From: Paenibacillus campinasensis
GTDB lineage: Bacteria; Bacillota; Bacilli; Paenibacillales; Paenibacillaceae
Direction of reading: 5' to 3'
NCBI RefSeq assembly: GCF_002272015.1
Contig: NZ_NPBY01000036.1
Span: 1 to 64,000 of the forward strand
Length of the DNA: 64,000 nt
Each line of letters opens with the position of its first letter. Positions within the stretch are counted from its first letter, which is position 1. The notes beneath the pieces are model-generated. The model saw nothing but the letters and a program-made list of their open reading frames with translations, ran no database searches and had not been told where the DNA came from. Below, one piece after another: positions 27,070 through 35,985 of this stretch. The position numbers were made by a program, and so were the translations under genes.

Positions 27070-27402
27070 ATGACTGCAACCATCGACGATTTTATGAAGC
27101 TGGATATCCGCATTGGCACAATAGTAACCGCCCAATTCTTTGCCGAGGCCATCAAGCCGGCCATCAAGCTGACCATCGACTTCGGCGAGCTTGGCATAAA
27201 GCAATCCTCAGCGCAGATTACCCGCAGATATGACCCGGAAGAGCTGATCGGACGTCAGGTCGCCGCTGTGGTGAACCTGCCGCCAAGACGAATTGCCGGC
27301 TACAAGTCCGAAGTGCTTGTACTCGGTGGCGTTCCCGAGGAAGGCGATGTCATTCTGCTCGCTCCCGACACCGCTGTCCCAAACGGCACACCCATCGCTT
27401 AA
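27070..27402 (+). CDS. csaA: CsaA, tRNA-binding-domain export chaperone-like protein
   Basis: 110 residues, the exact length of B. subtilis CsaA, consisting of a single OB-fold tRNA-binding domain: MKLDIRIGTIVTAQ, then FGELGIKQSSAQIT and the NLPPRRIAGYKSEVLVLG signature. The family forms dimers that bind tRNA or unfolded preproteins and has been linked to protein export. ATG at 27070 follows GGGAGG. It is divergent from purT and preceded by a long leader. Tail-to-tail with lacI. Confidence 0.92.
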   Translation: MTATIDDFMKLDIRIGTIVTAQFFAEAIKPAIKLTIDFGELGIKQSSAQITRRYDPEELIGRQVAAVVNLPPRRIAGYKSEVLVLGGVPEEGDVILLAPDTAVPNGTPIA

Positions 27403-27444
27403 TCCAGCAGATAGGCGGCGCCTAATCCTTAGGTAGGTGCAGGA

Positions 27445-28491
27445 TCATTCTGACGATTGATGTGGACCCGGGCCGGTTGTCTCCCGCACAACGAGGCCGG
27501 CTGGGAGCACGATGCGGCGCTCGCTTAATGGCTCCCCGTCGATTTGATTCAGGAGCATGCGGACCGCCGCATGCCCCTTCTCAATAATGTTCTGCGACAC
27601 CGTTGTGAGTGACGGTGACGTATATTCTGACATGAACAAATTATCAAAGCCGATCACCGAATACTCGCCTGGCACACTTTTATTTTTTTCCTTCAACCCT
27701 TTCAGAACCCCCATCGCACTGACATCCGAGAAGGAGAAGATCGCCGTCACATCAGGCAGCTCCACCAATTGGTCGGCCGCCTTATAGCCGCCTGCCAGCG
27801 AGGTCGGAAGCTTGATCATGAGTCTCGGATCATACGGGATACCAGCCTCCTCCAGCGCATCCCGGTAACCGAGCCAACGTTCATGCAGCACCCCGTAGTA
27901 GGCGATCCGCTCCATCGGAATATCTCCGATCAGCAGCGCAATGCGGCGATGACCCTGCTCGATCAGGTACGAGGTTGCACGGTAGCTGCCCTGCCGATCA
28001 TCCAGATTCACCTGGTATAGTCCGCTATCCTTCAAATAGCTGTCGATGAAGACAGCTGGCACCCCGAGCCCCGTAACCCGCTGCACCGCCTGCGATCCCT
28101 CGTTCGTCCCAACGACAATCAATCCATCCAGCCTTCGCTCCTTCACAAACGAGAACGTCTCCGTCGCTTCGTCGATCCCGGTCAATATAATGTGGAAGCT
28201 GCGGTCCCGCGCCCCCTCCTCTACACCGGCAAGCAGATCCCAGTAGAACGGATTATCCTGCAACCGCCCCGGCTTCATGGTCGGAACGACAACCCCGATC
28301 AGATCCGTTCTCTTTGTTTTCAGATTGCGTGCAGGCAAGTTCGGTGTATAACCGAGCTCATCAATCACTTTCCTGACCTTCTGTATCGTCTTCGTGGATA
28401 CACGGCCTTTTCCGTTCACAACATTGGATACGGTAGCGATCGATACGCCCGCTTCCCTAGCCACATCCACAATGCTGACTTCTTGTTTCAT
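27445..28491 (-). CDS. LacI-family transcription regulator (paralogue 1)
   Basis: 348 residues. N-terminal LacI helix-turn-helix VDVAREAGVSIATVSNVVNG with hinge KVIDELGYTPNLPARNLK, then a periplasmic-binding-protein-like ligand domain. The sequence is closely similar along its length to the second LacI at 34812-35858, including identical recognition-helix residues. A TTAAACGTTTTA palindrome and a TATAAT -10 lie directly upstream, so it is probably autoregulated and shares targets with its paralogue. It lies 138 nt beyond the stop of the glucanase gene but likely uses its own promoter. Confidence 0.92.
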   Translation of the reverse strand: MKQEVSIVDVAREAGVSIATVSNVVNGKGRVSTKTIQKVRKVIDELGYTPNLPARNLKTKRTDLIGVVVPTMKPGRLQDNPFYWDLLAGVEEGARDRSFHIILTGIDEATETFSFVKERRLDGLIVVGTNEGSQAVQRVTGLGVPAVFIDSYLKDSGLYQVNLDDRQGSYRATSYLIEQGHRRIALLIGDIPMERIAYYGVLHERWLGYRDALEEAGIPYDPRLMIKLPTSLAGGYKAADQLVELPDVTAIFSFSDVSAMGVLKGLKEKNKSVPGEYSVIGFDNLFMSEYTSPSLTTVSQNIIEKGHAAVRMLLNQIDGEPLSERRIVLPAGLVVRETTGPGPHQSSE

Positions 28492-28510
28492 TCAGACACC
28501 GCTCTCTACA

Positions 28511-28532
28511 TTAAACGTTTTACCATATTATA
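28511..28532 (-). promoter_or_regulatory. Promoter -10 and LacI-type operator of lacI paralogue 1
   Basis: The minus strand has TATAAT (28532-28527) followed by TAAAACGTTTAA (28522-28511), an almost perfect palindrome with central CG as expected for LacI/GalR operators. The operator would overlap the initially transcribed region. Confidence 0.65.
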
Positions 28533-28628
28533 GCCCAATTCCGCCCAATCCGAAAATCAGCATCCGAACATCACTCATCCTCACTGCTCCTAAGCTGCTC
28601 GATACGTTCATCTATGCCGGACTTACAG

Positions 28629-31151
28629 TCACCAGCCTATATTTCCCGGGCCTCTAACAATTTGAAATGCCTGTCCGGGGTTGTGCACCGGCCCTGAACC
28701 GGTTCCGGAGATGACCACATTCGAGAACGTTCCCGAGCCGGTAACGGTGTCAAAATAGATGCCGTACGTCCCTGCCCCGTCGATGGTGACTCGATCAAAC
28801 GCAATATGCTGAATCCGCTGATTATAGCTGAGCTTCACGCCTTCGTACGTGCTGTCAAGGATATCGACCTGCTCAATCAAGATCGGAGCGGTAATGCTCT
28901 GGTTCTCGGCATAGATCCACAAGCCGCCAAAGCTTGTATTCCAGTTCGGCTCATACCCGCCGGTGCGAAGCAAAGTATTGCGCTTGATTTCCGTCGTTCC
29001 GCTGAAGCTGACAGCGTTAAAGCGGGTGCTGACCGCAATCCCGGCTGATGCAGTGACGGTATCCGCTCCGAGGTTATCCCACACTTTATTGTCTTTGCCG
29101 CCATAGATCGCAAATGTATTGGCCAGCACCGGAATCTGAGCCGTGTTATAACGGAACAGGTTGTTCTCGTTCGGAACGCCATCCGACCACATGGCAAACG
29201 CATCATCACCGGTGTTGCGCACATGGAAATGACTGATCGTCGTATTTTTCACACCGCCATGAAAATTGACGCCATCAGCCCATGTATTGCGCACGCGGCC
29301 GTCCACAATATACAGCCCATCCGTGCCGCCGTTGAGCCAGATGCCCACCTTCATATGCTCGATCCAAACGCCCTGGATCAGCGATCCGGAGGCGAAGCGT
29401 CCCTCAAGGCCGGCGTGATCCTCCGCGTCATTCCGGTAGAGAGCGTCTCCGTACATAGACAAGTCCGCAATATAGACATTGCCTCCTGTGCCGTAGAAGC
29501 CCCCTTTTCCACCGGTTCCCTGCAGCGTTGTATGCCACATGCCTGCTCCCCGGATGTGCACATTCGACACATTCACCCGGTCGTTCATCCGGAACGTGCC
29601 CGCCGGGATCCAGACGCCGCTCCCCGTCGCCTCGGCATGCTGAATCGCTGCCCGGATCGCTGCCGTGTCGTCGGTATGATCATTCGCCGTCGCGCCAAAG
29701 TCGGTAATGCTGACAAAATGGTCCGGTTTCGTATATGCGGGAGCTACCATCTCCAGATTGATCAGATCGATTGTGTAATAGTCGGCATGGTCTGCCGCGT
29801 CCTTCTGAAGTCGAACCGTTGCGCCTGCCGGGATCGGGTCAACCAGATAACGACTCTCGTCATAAAAGTGATGTGCGCCTCCGTCGGCCGGATTATCGTT
29901 ATACGGGTAGCTGCCGTACGTCCATGCATACCTGGAGCTCACATCCAATGTCTGACGCTTGACCCCGTTCACGTATAAGCTAAGCGTCGCGTCGATTCCG
30001 CCCCCCTGCGGGGCATCCGGCATGCTGTAGCGGACAACCAGCGCATTGGCTGCCTCCGGCGCCGTCCACTCGACGTAATGACCGGTCGATGTCAGCTTGA
30101 CCGCTTGCCGACCCGAGGATTCCGCCTCGACGGTCAAGTACGTGCGGGACGGCCCAATCGTCACGGCATTCGTAGTTCCCGTCTCCGCTTCCAGCTCCTG
30201 ATACGGAACCGTAGCTCCCCGCTCAGCCAGTGGCAAGCCGTCTGCAACCGTCAACGCATCCATTCTCACTCCGGCAGCTGAACGGTCAACAGCCTCATAC
30301 GTGATCGTATTTAGCCCTTTGCGAAGCGGCAGCTGAGTGGCTGTTTCCGCCCAAGCTTCAGCACCGCCGGTGGAAGGAAGCTGCACCGAGCCCGCGTCAA
30401 TGCCATTGACCTGGAGCTTCATGGATCCGGTTCCGGCCGTGCTTTTGGCATAACGCAGAACGACGTTCTTCTGTCCGGCAGATGACAGATTGACCGTGAA
30501 TACTACCTTCGCTCCGGCAGCATCAAAATGTTCGAGCGCTCCTGACACGTGGGATACACCGCCGGTATGAAACTGCGCTTCCGCTTCATAGCGGTTCGGC
30601 GGGCCCGGGTTCGGCTCTGGTTCCGGTCCGTTGCCCGGCATGATGTCTCCGATCACGACATGATCCAGATTGACATTGCCCGAATCCTCTGCCGTGAACC
30701 GGTATTGCAGCGTATTGCTGCCGGACCGGAAGGCATACGTCTCCGTCACCGTCCTCCATTCGGACCAGGACGATGTCGGCGGCAGCGCTAGCTGCCCCAT
30801 TTTCACCCCGTTCACATAAGGGCTTATCGTCATCGTAACACCTGTGCCGTTAGCATAACGAAGCGTGACCTCCCGTTCCCCGGCTGCAGATGCGTTCATG
30901 GTAAACGTGACGGCGGCTGTCCCTTTGTTATTGTCGGTGAACCCCGCAACAAACCCGCTTCCCGTATAACCGGGATGCTCGTTATCCACAAATGCCCCGC
31001 CGCTCAGCGCCGCCTGCTCCGCTTCCATCATCACGGCGGTCACGGTCGCAGCCGCCTCTCCGGAGGCCGACGGCCCCCAAAATGTCAATAGCATGCAGCA
31101 GGCCATAAACAGCGCAACCGCACGTCGTGCCAGTCCTTCCAGTCTTCTCAT
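28629..31151 (-). CDS. Secreted beta-helix glycoside hydrolase, GH87-like (alpha-1,3-glucanase/mycodextranase type)
   Basis: About 840 residues. The ATG at 31151 has a GGAGG box with 7-nt spacing. A signal peptide (RRAVALFMACCMLLTFW...ASGEA) is followed by two CBM6/35-like beta-sandwich modules (about 40-170 and 185-305) joined by a Pro/Gly/Glu linker. A third all-beta segment covers about 320-470. The catalytic parallel beta-helix begins at VSITDFGATANDHTDDTAAI. NTGDDAFAMWSDG and GVKLSYNQ resemble the acidic active-site region of GH87 enzymes. It would cut an extracellular alpha-glucan to oligosaccharides for the ABC importer encoded upstream in the same direction. A pectate-lyase-superfamily glucanase of another GH family cannot be excluded. 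Confidence 0.78.
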   Translation of the reverse strand: MRRLEGLARRAVALFMACCMLLTFWGPSASGEAAATVTAVMMEAEQAALSGGAFVDNEHPGYTGSGFVAGFTDNNKGTAAVTFTMNASAAGEREVTLRYANGTGVTMTISPYVNGVKMGQLALPPTSSWSEWRTVTETYAFRSGSNTLQYRFTAEDSGNVNLDHVVIGDIMPGNGPEPEPNPGPPNRYEAEAQFHTGGVSHVSGALEHFDAAGAKVVFTVNLSSAGQKNVVLRYAKSTAGTGSMKLQVNGIDAGSVQLPSTGGAEAWAETATQLPLRKGLNTITYEAVDRSAAGVRMDALTVADGLPLAERGATVPYQELEAETGTTNAVTIGPSRTYLTVEAESSGRQAVKLTSTGHYVEWTAPEAANALVVRYSMPDAPQGGGIDATLSLYVNGVKRQTLDVSSRYAWTYGSYPYNDNPADGGAHHFYDESRYLVDPIPAGATVRLQKDAADHADYYTIDLINLEMVAPAYTKPDHFVSITDFGATANDHTDDTAAIRAAIQHAEATGSGVWIPAGTFRMNDRVNVSNVHIRGAGMWHTTLQGTGGKGGFYGTGGNVYIADLSMYGDALYRNDAEDHAGLEGRFASGSLIQGVWIEHMKVGIWLNGGTDGLYIVDGRVRNTWADGVNFHGGVKNTTISHFHVRNTGDDAFAMWSDGVPNENNLFRYNTAQIPVLANTFAIYGGKDNKVWDNLGADTVTASAGIAVSTRFNAVSFSGTTEIKRNTLLRTGGYEPNWNTSFGGLWIYAENQSITAPILIEQVDILDSTYEGVKLSYNQRIQHIAFDRVTIDGAGTYGIYFDTVTGSGTFSNVVISGTGSGPVHNPGQAFQIVRGPGNIGW

Positions 31152-31274
31152 GCTCATCCCTCCAACAATCATGATCAGCTGGTTTCCACTTCTTTCCTCA
31201 TCCTGCCCAAAGCTCTATCTGTCCCATGTCACAAGGAGTATCGCCAACACGCGCATCCGGGCAGCAACACCGCA

Positions 31275-32120
31275 CTACCCTTTAGTTCCGCCCTCGGCCA
31301 GACCTGTAATCAGATACCGCTGCAGGAACAAGAACACGACGGCAATCGGCACCGCAATCAGAATCGCCCCGGCCGAGAAACGGGTGAAATTGTTGGCAAA
31401 CTTGTCGTTAATAAAGTTAAACAGGCCAAGCGCCAGCGTGAACTTCTCTGGACTTCGCAGAATGATGCGCGGCAGCAGAAAATCCATAAACGGCGCCATG
31501 AAGTTGAACAGCGCTACAACCGCCAGGATCGGCTTGGCCAAAGGCGTCAAGATTTGAAAGAAAATCCGGAAATGGCCGGCGCCATCAATTTTGGCCGATT
31601 CATCGAGATCCCTCGGAATCGTATCCAGATAGCCTTTGACAAGAAAGGCATTCATCGGAAGTCCGCCGCCAATATATATGATAACCAGTCCCCAAAGCGA
31701 ATCGAGCAGCCCCACCACGTTCAGCAGCAAATAAATCGCCACCATTCCCATCAGCACCGGGAACATCTGAAGCAGCAGGAACGAATAAATGCCGTATTTA
31801 CGCCCAATGAAGTCATACCGGGAGAAGGCGTAAGCGACAAACGAGACGATGATAACCGAAGCGGCGGATGTGACAGACGCCACGAGCAGCGTGTTTTTGT
31901 ACCACAGCAAATAATCGCTCTGCGGATTCGTGAACAGCCATTCATAGTGCGTTGTTGACCACCGCTCCGGCACGAGACTGGAGCTGAACATGCTCGTTCC
32001 CGGATTTAGCGAGATGCTTAACGTCCACAGCAGCGGATACGAAATGACCACAAACATAATCAGCACGACCGCATAAATCAGCGTTAATTCCAATCGGTTC
32101 TTGAGCTTCCGGTTCATCAA
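31275..32120 (-). CDS. Carbohydrate ABC transporter permease, MalG type
   Basis: 281 residues, six predicted transmembrane helices. The cytoplasmic EAA loop, which docks the ATPase, is DLDESAKIDGAGHFRIFFQI. The LVPERWSTTHY segment after helix 1 is typical of maltose/maltodextrin-type MalG permeases. Its ATG overlaps the malF stop by 4 nt. No ATPase gene is nearby, so a shared MsmK-like ATPase from elsewhere is expected. Works with the MalF-type permease and the lipoprotein upstream. Confidence 0.92.
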   Translation of the reverse strand: MMNRKLKNRLELTLIYAVVLIMFVVISYPLLWTLSISLNPGTSMFSSSLVPERWSTTHYEWLFTNPQSDYLLWYKNTLLVASVTSAASVIIVSFVAYAFSRYDFIGRKYGIYSFLLLQMFPVLMGMVAIYLLLNVVGLLDSLWGLVIIYIGGGLPMNAFLVKGYLDTIPRDLDESAKIDGAGHFRIFFQILTPLAKPILAVVALFNFMAPFMDFLLPRIILRSPEKFTLALGLFNFINDKFANNFTRFSAGAILIAVPIAVVFLFLQRYLITGLAEGGTKG

Positions 32121-33265
32121 AACATCTTCTCCTCTCGGAACGATCGGCTGCGGCTGAATTGGAAAAATGCAAAGATCGCAACGACCAGGCCCATAATGAT
32201 GGAGATCGCGGCAGCCATTTTGTAGTTGTTGTTCTCGAAAGTGAGCTTATACACCCACGAGATCAGGATGTCCGTACCGCCTGCCGTCTGGTTTCGAACC
32301 GGAGGACCGCCCTCGTTAAACAGATAGATGATGTTGAAATTGTTGAAATTGCCCGCGTACTGCATGATGAGCAGCGGCGCGGTGGCGTACAGCACATGCG
32401 GCAGTGTAATATGGCGGAATTTGTTCCAACGGCTGCCGCCGTCCACGTCGGCCGCTTCGTACCAGTCATTGGAGATGCTCTGCAGCACCCCGCTGAACAA
32501 TGCGAATACAAACGGGAAGCCGAGCCATACCTGAATCATGATGATGGTGACTTTCGCCCACACCGGGTCTGACATCCACGGAATCTGCACGCCAAACGGC
32601 GCCAGCAGCTCCCGATTAATCGCGCCGAAGTCGTCATTGAACATTGCGGCAAAGATCAGGATCGTGACAAAAGACGGCACCGCCCACGGCAGGATGAAAA
32701 TGGTGCGGATCAGCCGCTTGAATTTGACGCGGGCATCGTTGACCATCACCGCCAGCAGCAGCGCAACTACGATTTGCAGTGTTGTGGCCACAAACGTCCA
32801 CACCACAGTCCAGGACAGAACGGACAGCAGGCTGGAGCGCCAGATCGGCTCTGTGAACAATGTGGTGAAGTTGTCGAAGCCTACCCAATCCAGCAGCTTG
32901 GCTGGCGGTGAATTGTACAGATTGTAATTCGTAAAGGCCAGGCTGATCATGAACAGTAGAGGAAAGACCACCACGAACACCAGAATGAAAAAGCCCGGCA
33001 GCACCATGTAATAAGGGAAGCCGCGATCCCATACCGCATGGAAGCTCTCCTTCATGCTTGGAATCGCATATCCGCTGCGCAGTTTCTGTCCGTCCCGGTA
33101 TGCGTCCACCAAATTGTAAGCATAGAACAAAAGCAGGAACACAACCAGAATGACGGACAACAGTCCCTGCACAAGCAGCGCGCGGGAGTCATCGACCATC
33201 GGGATCGTGCCCAGCGTGTATATCCCCCAAAATCCAATGTTCAGAAAATCATACAGCGCAATCAA
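32117..33265 (-). CDS. Carbohydrate ABC transporter permease, MalF type (N-terminus interrupted)
   Basis: The continuous open frame has 382 residues from a TTG at 33265. It contains a large extracellular loop and the EAA loop EAADVDGGSRWNKFRHI. In the same frame the sequence upstream of 33265 encodes the usual MalF N-terminal signature (ALSIIPGIGQLYNRRFIKG), so the TTG at 33265 is not the family start. That upstream part is cut by an in-frame TAA at 33379-33377, eight codons after a TTG (33403) that has a good AGAAGGTG box. The gene is therefore either disrupted by one nonsense base change, translated by read-through or reinitiation, or carries a sequencing error. The rest of the gene looks intact and overlaps malG. 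Confidence 0.85.
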   Translation of the reverse strand: MIALYDFLNIGFWGIYTLGTIPMVDDSRALLVQGLLSVILVVFLLLFYAYNLVDAYRDGQKLRSGYAIPSMKESFHAVWDRGFPYYMVLPGFFILVFVVVFPLLFMISLAFTNYNLYNSPPAKLLDWVGFDNFTTLFTEPIWRSSLLSVLSWTVVWTFVATTLQIVVALLLAVMVNDARVKFKRLIRTIFILPWAVPSFVTILIFAAMFNDDFGAINRELLAPFGVQIPWMSDPVWAKVTIIMIQVWLGFPFVFALFSGVLQSISNDWYEAADVDGGSRWNKFRHITLPHVLYATAPLLIMQYAGNFNNFNIIYLFNEGGPPVRNQTAGGTDILISWVYKLTFENNNYKMAAAISIIMGLVVAIFAFFQFSRSRSFREEKMF

Positions 33266-33403
33266 AAGCGCTGCCGATAACAGAAAGAACAGACTCCCCT
33301 TTATAAATCTCCGGTTGTACAGCTGCCCTATGCCGGGGATGATGGATAGCGCCGCAGCGAGAGCCGGACGATGCTGTTATTGTTGTACTAAGTTTGCTGT
33401 CAA
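33266..33403 (-). other. Upstream coding part of malF with in-frame TAA
   Basis: From TTG 33403 (AGAAGGTG box, 7-nt spacing) the frame reads MTANLVQQ, stop, QHRPALAAALSIIPGIG and continues without break into the 382-residue frame. The stop codon (TAA, 33379-33377) lies in a CAA-CAA-TAA-CAG run, so a single C-to-T change of a CAA Gln codon would explain it. Confidence 0.7.
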
Positions 33404-33481
33404 GCAGGTTCACCTTCTTTGGACATCGGCCTATAAAATTTGGATCTTCCCGAGCCGTGTTTGTTCTCAGTCATCATGCAT

Positions 33482-34786
33482 TTATTCTGCTCCCGCCATT
33501 TTGATTTTGTCCTGGATCTGCACCACGGCTTCATCCAGCACTGTCTGTGCATCCTCGCCTTCCGCAGCAAATTTAAGCGCGTTGGCCATCGGATCCCATA
33601 CATGGGTCAGCTCCGCAACATTCGGAAACGGAATGCCATATTGAATTTGCTCCGAGAACCCGGCAACAAGTGGATTATCAACCAACACCGGATCGTTCAG
33701 CACATCCAGATGTGCCGGAATTTCGCCCGCTTGTTCATACCAGGTCATGGACGACGATGCATTGGTCAGAAATTCAGCGAGATCCGTAGCCCACTCCGGA
33801 TGCTGGGAATAAGCCGACAGCATCCAGCCTTTGACCCCGATGAACGATTGCGGATGCGTCCCGTCTTCCATAAGCGGAAGCGCAGCTACCGCAAGGTGGT
33901 CGCCAAGCTGCTCCTTATGGTCGGTGATCGCCCACGGCCCGTTAATAACGGCCGCAACCTTGCCCTCATTGAACAGGCCGCCAACGATATCGCCGTTCAC
34001 GCCTTTAGGCAGATAGTTCTTTTGGAACCAGCTTTGAATGAGGCTGACACCCTTGACCGTTCCCTCTTGATTGAGTCCGATGTCCGTAATATCAAAGCCG
34101 CCGTCTTTTTCGCCAAAAATGTAACCCCCGCTGCCGCCCATGAAGGCCCACGAATAATAAAAATTGGTCGCATCGTATAAGAAACCGTATTCATCCTTGG
34201 CCGCATCCGTCTGCTGCTCCGCAATCCGCTCGAGGTCCGCAATCGTCTTGGGCGCTTCCGGCATCAGTTCCTTGTTGTACAGAAGCGCATAGGTCTCTAC
34301 AACAAAAGGCAAACCATACAAATTCCCGTCATAGCTAAGCGCTTCCAAAGTCTCCGGCGTGAACTGCGCGAGATGTGCTTCCGAGGCCTTCATCGGCTGC
34401 ACCAGCCCTTGGACGGACAGGCTGCCGATGCCCGGCTGGTAGAATAAGTCCGGCCCCTTGCCAGAAGGCCCGTCAAGCGACAGCGTTTGCGGCTGATCGT
34501 TCATCGCGATCGGTGTGATTTTCACCGCAATCCCGCTCTGTTCTGTATATTTGTCTGTAATCGCTTGCAATACTGCGAGTTTTTCCGCATTATCATCAGC
34601 CCAGATCGTCAGCTCTGCCGGCTTCGGCGCCTCGGTGTCATCCGAAGGAGACGTTCCTGGCGTTTCCGCGGACACCCCTTCGCTCGCGGGTCCTGGTTCT
34701 ACGTCTCTCTGCGGCCCGCATGCCGTCAACATCACAATCAAAACGATACATAAGACCCCAATGAATCCTTTGTTTTTGATAATCAC
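33482..34786 (-). CDS. Sugar ABC transporter substrate-binding lipoprotein, MalE type
   Basis: 434 residues. Type II signal peptide with lipobox VMLTAC (Cys23 lipidated), then a Glu/Pro/Ser-rich spacer. The type 1 extracellular solute-binding domain begins LTIWADDNAEK, with the EQSGIAVKI and INGPWAI segments typical of maltodextrin-binding MalE proteins. It captures oligosaccharides at the outer face of the membrane for the MalF/MalG permeases. It starts 25 nt after the lacI stop, hence in the same operon: lacI-malE-malF-malG-glucanase. Confidence 0.93.
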   Translation of the reverse strand: MIIKNKGFIGVLCIVLIVMLTACGPQRDVEPGPASEGVSAETPGTSPSDDTEAPKPAELTIWADDNAEKLAVLQAITDKYTEQSGIAVKITPIAMNDQPQTLSLDGPSGKGPDLFYQPGIGSLSVQGLVQPMKASEAHLAQFTPETLEALSYDGNLYGLPFVVETYALLYNKELMPEAPKTIADLERIAEQQTDAAKDEYGFLYDATNFYYSWAFMGGSGGYIFGEKDGGFDITDIGLNQEGTVKGVSLIQSWFQKNYLPKGVNGDIVGGLFNEGKVAAVINGPWAITDHKEQLGDHLAVAALPLMEDGTHPQSFIGVKGWMLSAYSQHPEWATDLAEFLTNASSSMTWYEQAGEIPAHLDVLNDPVLVDNPLVAGFSEQIQYGIPFPNVAELTHVWDPMANALKFAAEGEDAQTVLDEAVVQIQDKIKMAGAE

Positions 34787-34811
34787 CTAAATTCCTCCCA
34801 TGTCGAAATCG

Positions 34812-35858
34812 TTATTGTCTATCGGTTAAATGCGCCTTTGTTGTTGTGTCCCGAACCAGCAGTTCGACAGGCAACACCACCTTTCGAGAAGTTGAGCACT
34901 TGTTGTCCATCAGTTCCATCAGCAGCTTGACCGCCACCCGCCCTTTCTGGACGATATTCTGCGATACGGTGGTCAACGCCGGAAGCGTATAGCCGGACAT
35001 GAACAAATTATCAAATCCGACCAAAGACACTTGTTCGGGCACCCGCCATCCCATATCCTTGATCCCCTTCATCAAGCCCAATGCAGCGATGTCGGACATC
35101 GAGAAGATCGCGCTGACATCGTTGTGATTGGCCAGCCACGCCGCTGCGTGATAACCGCCTTGCACGGAGGTTGGCAAGCGGATCATCAAGCCGGGATCGT
35201 AAGGCAAGCCTGCTTCATCAAGCGCCTTCCGGTAGCCGCGCCAGCGCTGCTGAAGAACCGCATAACGACGCAGCTGATCCATCGGAATATCGCCAATCAG
35301 CAAAGCAATCCGGCGATGTCCCAGTGCAAGCAGATGCTTGGTCGCTGCATATCCCCCGTACTGATCATCCACACATACCTGACATAGTCTGGGATCGTTC
35401 AGATAGCTGTCAATGTATACACAAGGAATATCCAATGTGCGGAATAAAGCGTCTTCTCCCCGATGATCCGTGATCCCGACCACAAGCAGCCCATCCAGCT
35501 GACGCTGCTTCACAAAATCAAGCGTCTCCTCCGGCATGCCCATGCTTACCAAAATCATATGGAATCCGTGATCACGGGCGATTTCCTCGGCTCCCGCCAA
35601 CAAATCCCAGTAGAACGGATTATCCTGGATTCGCCCCGGCTTTGTCGTCTGAACGACAAGCCCGATTAGACGAGACTGATTCGTCTTCAAATGGCGAGCC
35701 AACAAATTGGGAGCATAGCCTAACTGTTCAATCGCTTGTTGAACGCGCTTCATGGTTGTCTTCGATACGCGCCCCTTGCCGTTGACTACATTGGAAACGG
35801 TTGCAATAGATACGTTGGCCGCCTTAGCTACGTCGTGTAATATAACATCATGCTTCAT
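34812..35858 (-). CDS. LacI-family transcription regulator (paralogue 2), first gene of sugar operon
   Basis: 348 residues with helix-turn-helix HDVAKAANVSIATVSNVVNG, hinge AIEQLGYAPNLLARHLK and a sugar-binding domain. It shares with the 27445-28491 regulator the recognition helix VSIATVSNVVNGKGRVS and ligand-domain segments such as NPFYWDLLAG, ALLIGDIPM and GFDNLFMS. It heads the operon with malE, and two operator-like palindromes lie between its promoter and start codon, so autorepression released by an oligosaccharide is likely. Confidence 0.93.
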   Translation of the reverse strand: MKHDVILHDVAKAANVSIATVSNVVNGKGRVSKTTMKRVQQAIEQLGYAPNLLARHLKTNQSRLIGLVVQTTKPGRIQDNPFYWDLLAGAEEIARDHGFHMILVSMGMPEETLDFVKQRQLDGLLVVGITDHRGEDALFRTLDIPCVYIDSYLNDPRLCQVCVDDQYGGYAATKHLLALGHRRIALLIGDIPMDQLRRYAVLQQRWRGYRKALDEAGLPYDPGLMIRLPTSVQGGYHAAAWLANHNDVSAIFSMSDIAALGLMKGIKDMGWRVPEQVSLVGFDNLFMSGYTLPALTTVSQNIVQKGRVAVKLLMELMDNKCSTSRKVVLPVELLVRDTTTKAHLTDRQ

Positions 35859-35877
35859 AATCGCTCCTGTCCAAATT

Positions 35878-35891
35878 GTTAAACGTTTAAC
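35878..35891. promoter_or_regulatory. LacI-type operator 1 of sugar operon
   Basis: GTTAAACGTTTAAC, a perfect 14-bp palindrome with central CG, 20 nt upstream of the lacI start codon. Confidence 0.75.
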
Positions 35892-35908
35892 CTCCTTTCG
35901 TTTATATT

Positions 35909-35924
35909 GGTTAAACCTTTAACC
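35909..35924. promoter_or_regulatory. LacI-type operator 2 of sugar operon
   Basis: GGTTAAACCTTTAACC, palindromic apart from the central two bases, immediately after the -10 element, 31 bp (three helical turns) centre to centre from operator 1 in round terms. This spacing would suit cooperative binding by two dimers. Confidence 0.7.
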
Positions 35925-35926
35925 AG

Positions 35927-35956
35927 AGGGTATCATGCATTCCTTCTGGTCGTCAA
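35927..35956 (-). promoter_or_regulatory. Promoter of lacI-malEFG-glucanase operon
   Basis: TTGACG (35956-35951) and TACCCT (35932-35927), spacing 18 bp on the minus strand, followed at once by operator 2. Confidence 0.6.
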
Positions 35957-35985
35957 GACATTTTCATGAATAGGTAACAATAAAA

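Noticed and set aside
26840..27073. 77-codon open frame ending in a 4-nt overlap with csaA
   Set aside because: Its ATG lies upstream of the predicted csaA promoter (-10 at 26878), it has no ribosome binding site and its protein resembles nothing. The region is better read as a leader RNA.
33266..33413. Alternative malF start at GTG 33413 with a frameshift
   Set aside because: That GTG is in a different frame and has no spaced ribosome binding site. The TTG at 33403 is in frame with the conserved N-terminus and needs only one base change, so it is the simpler reading.
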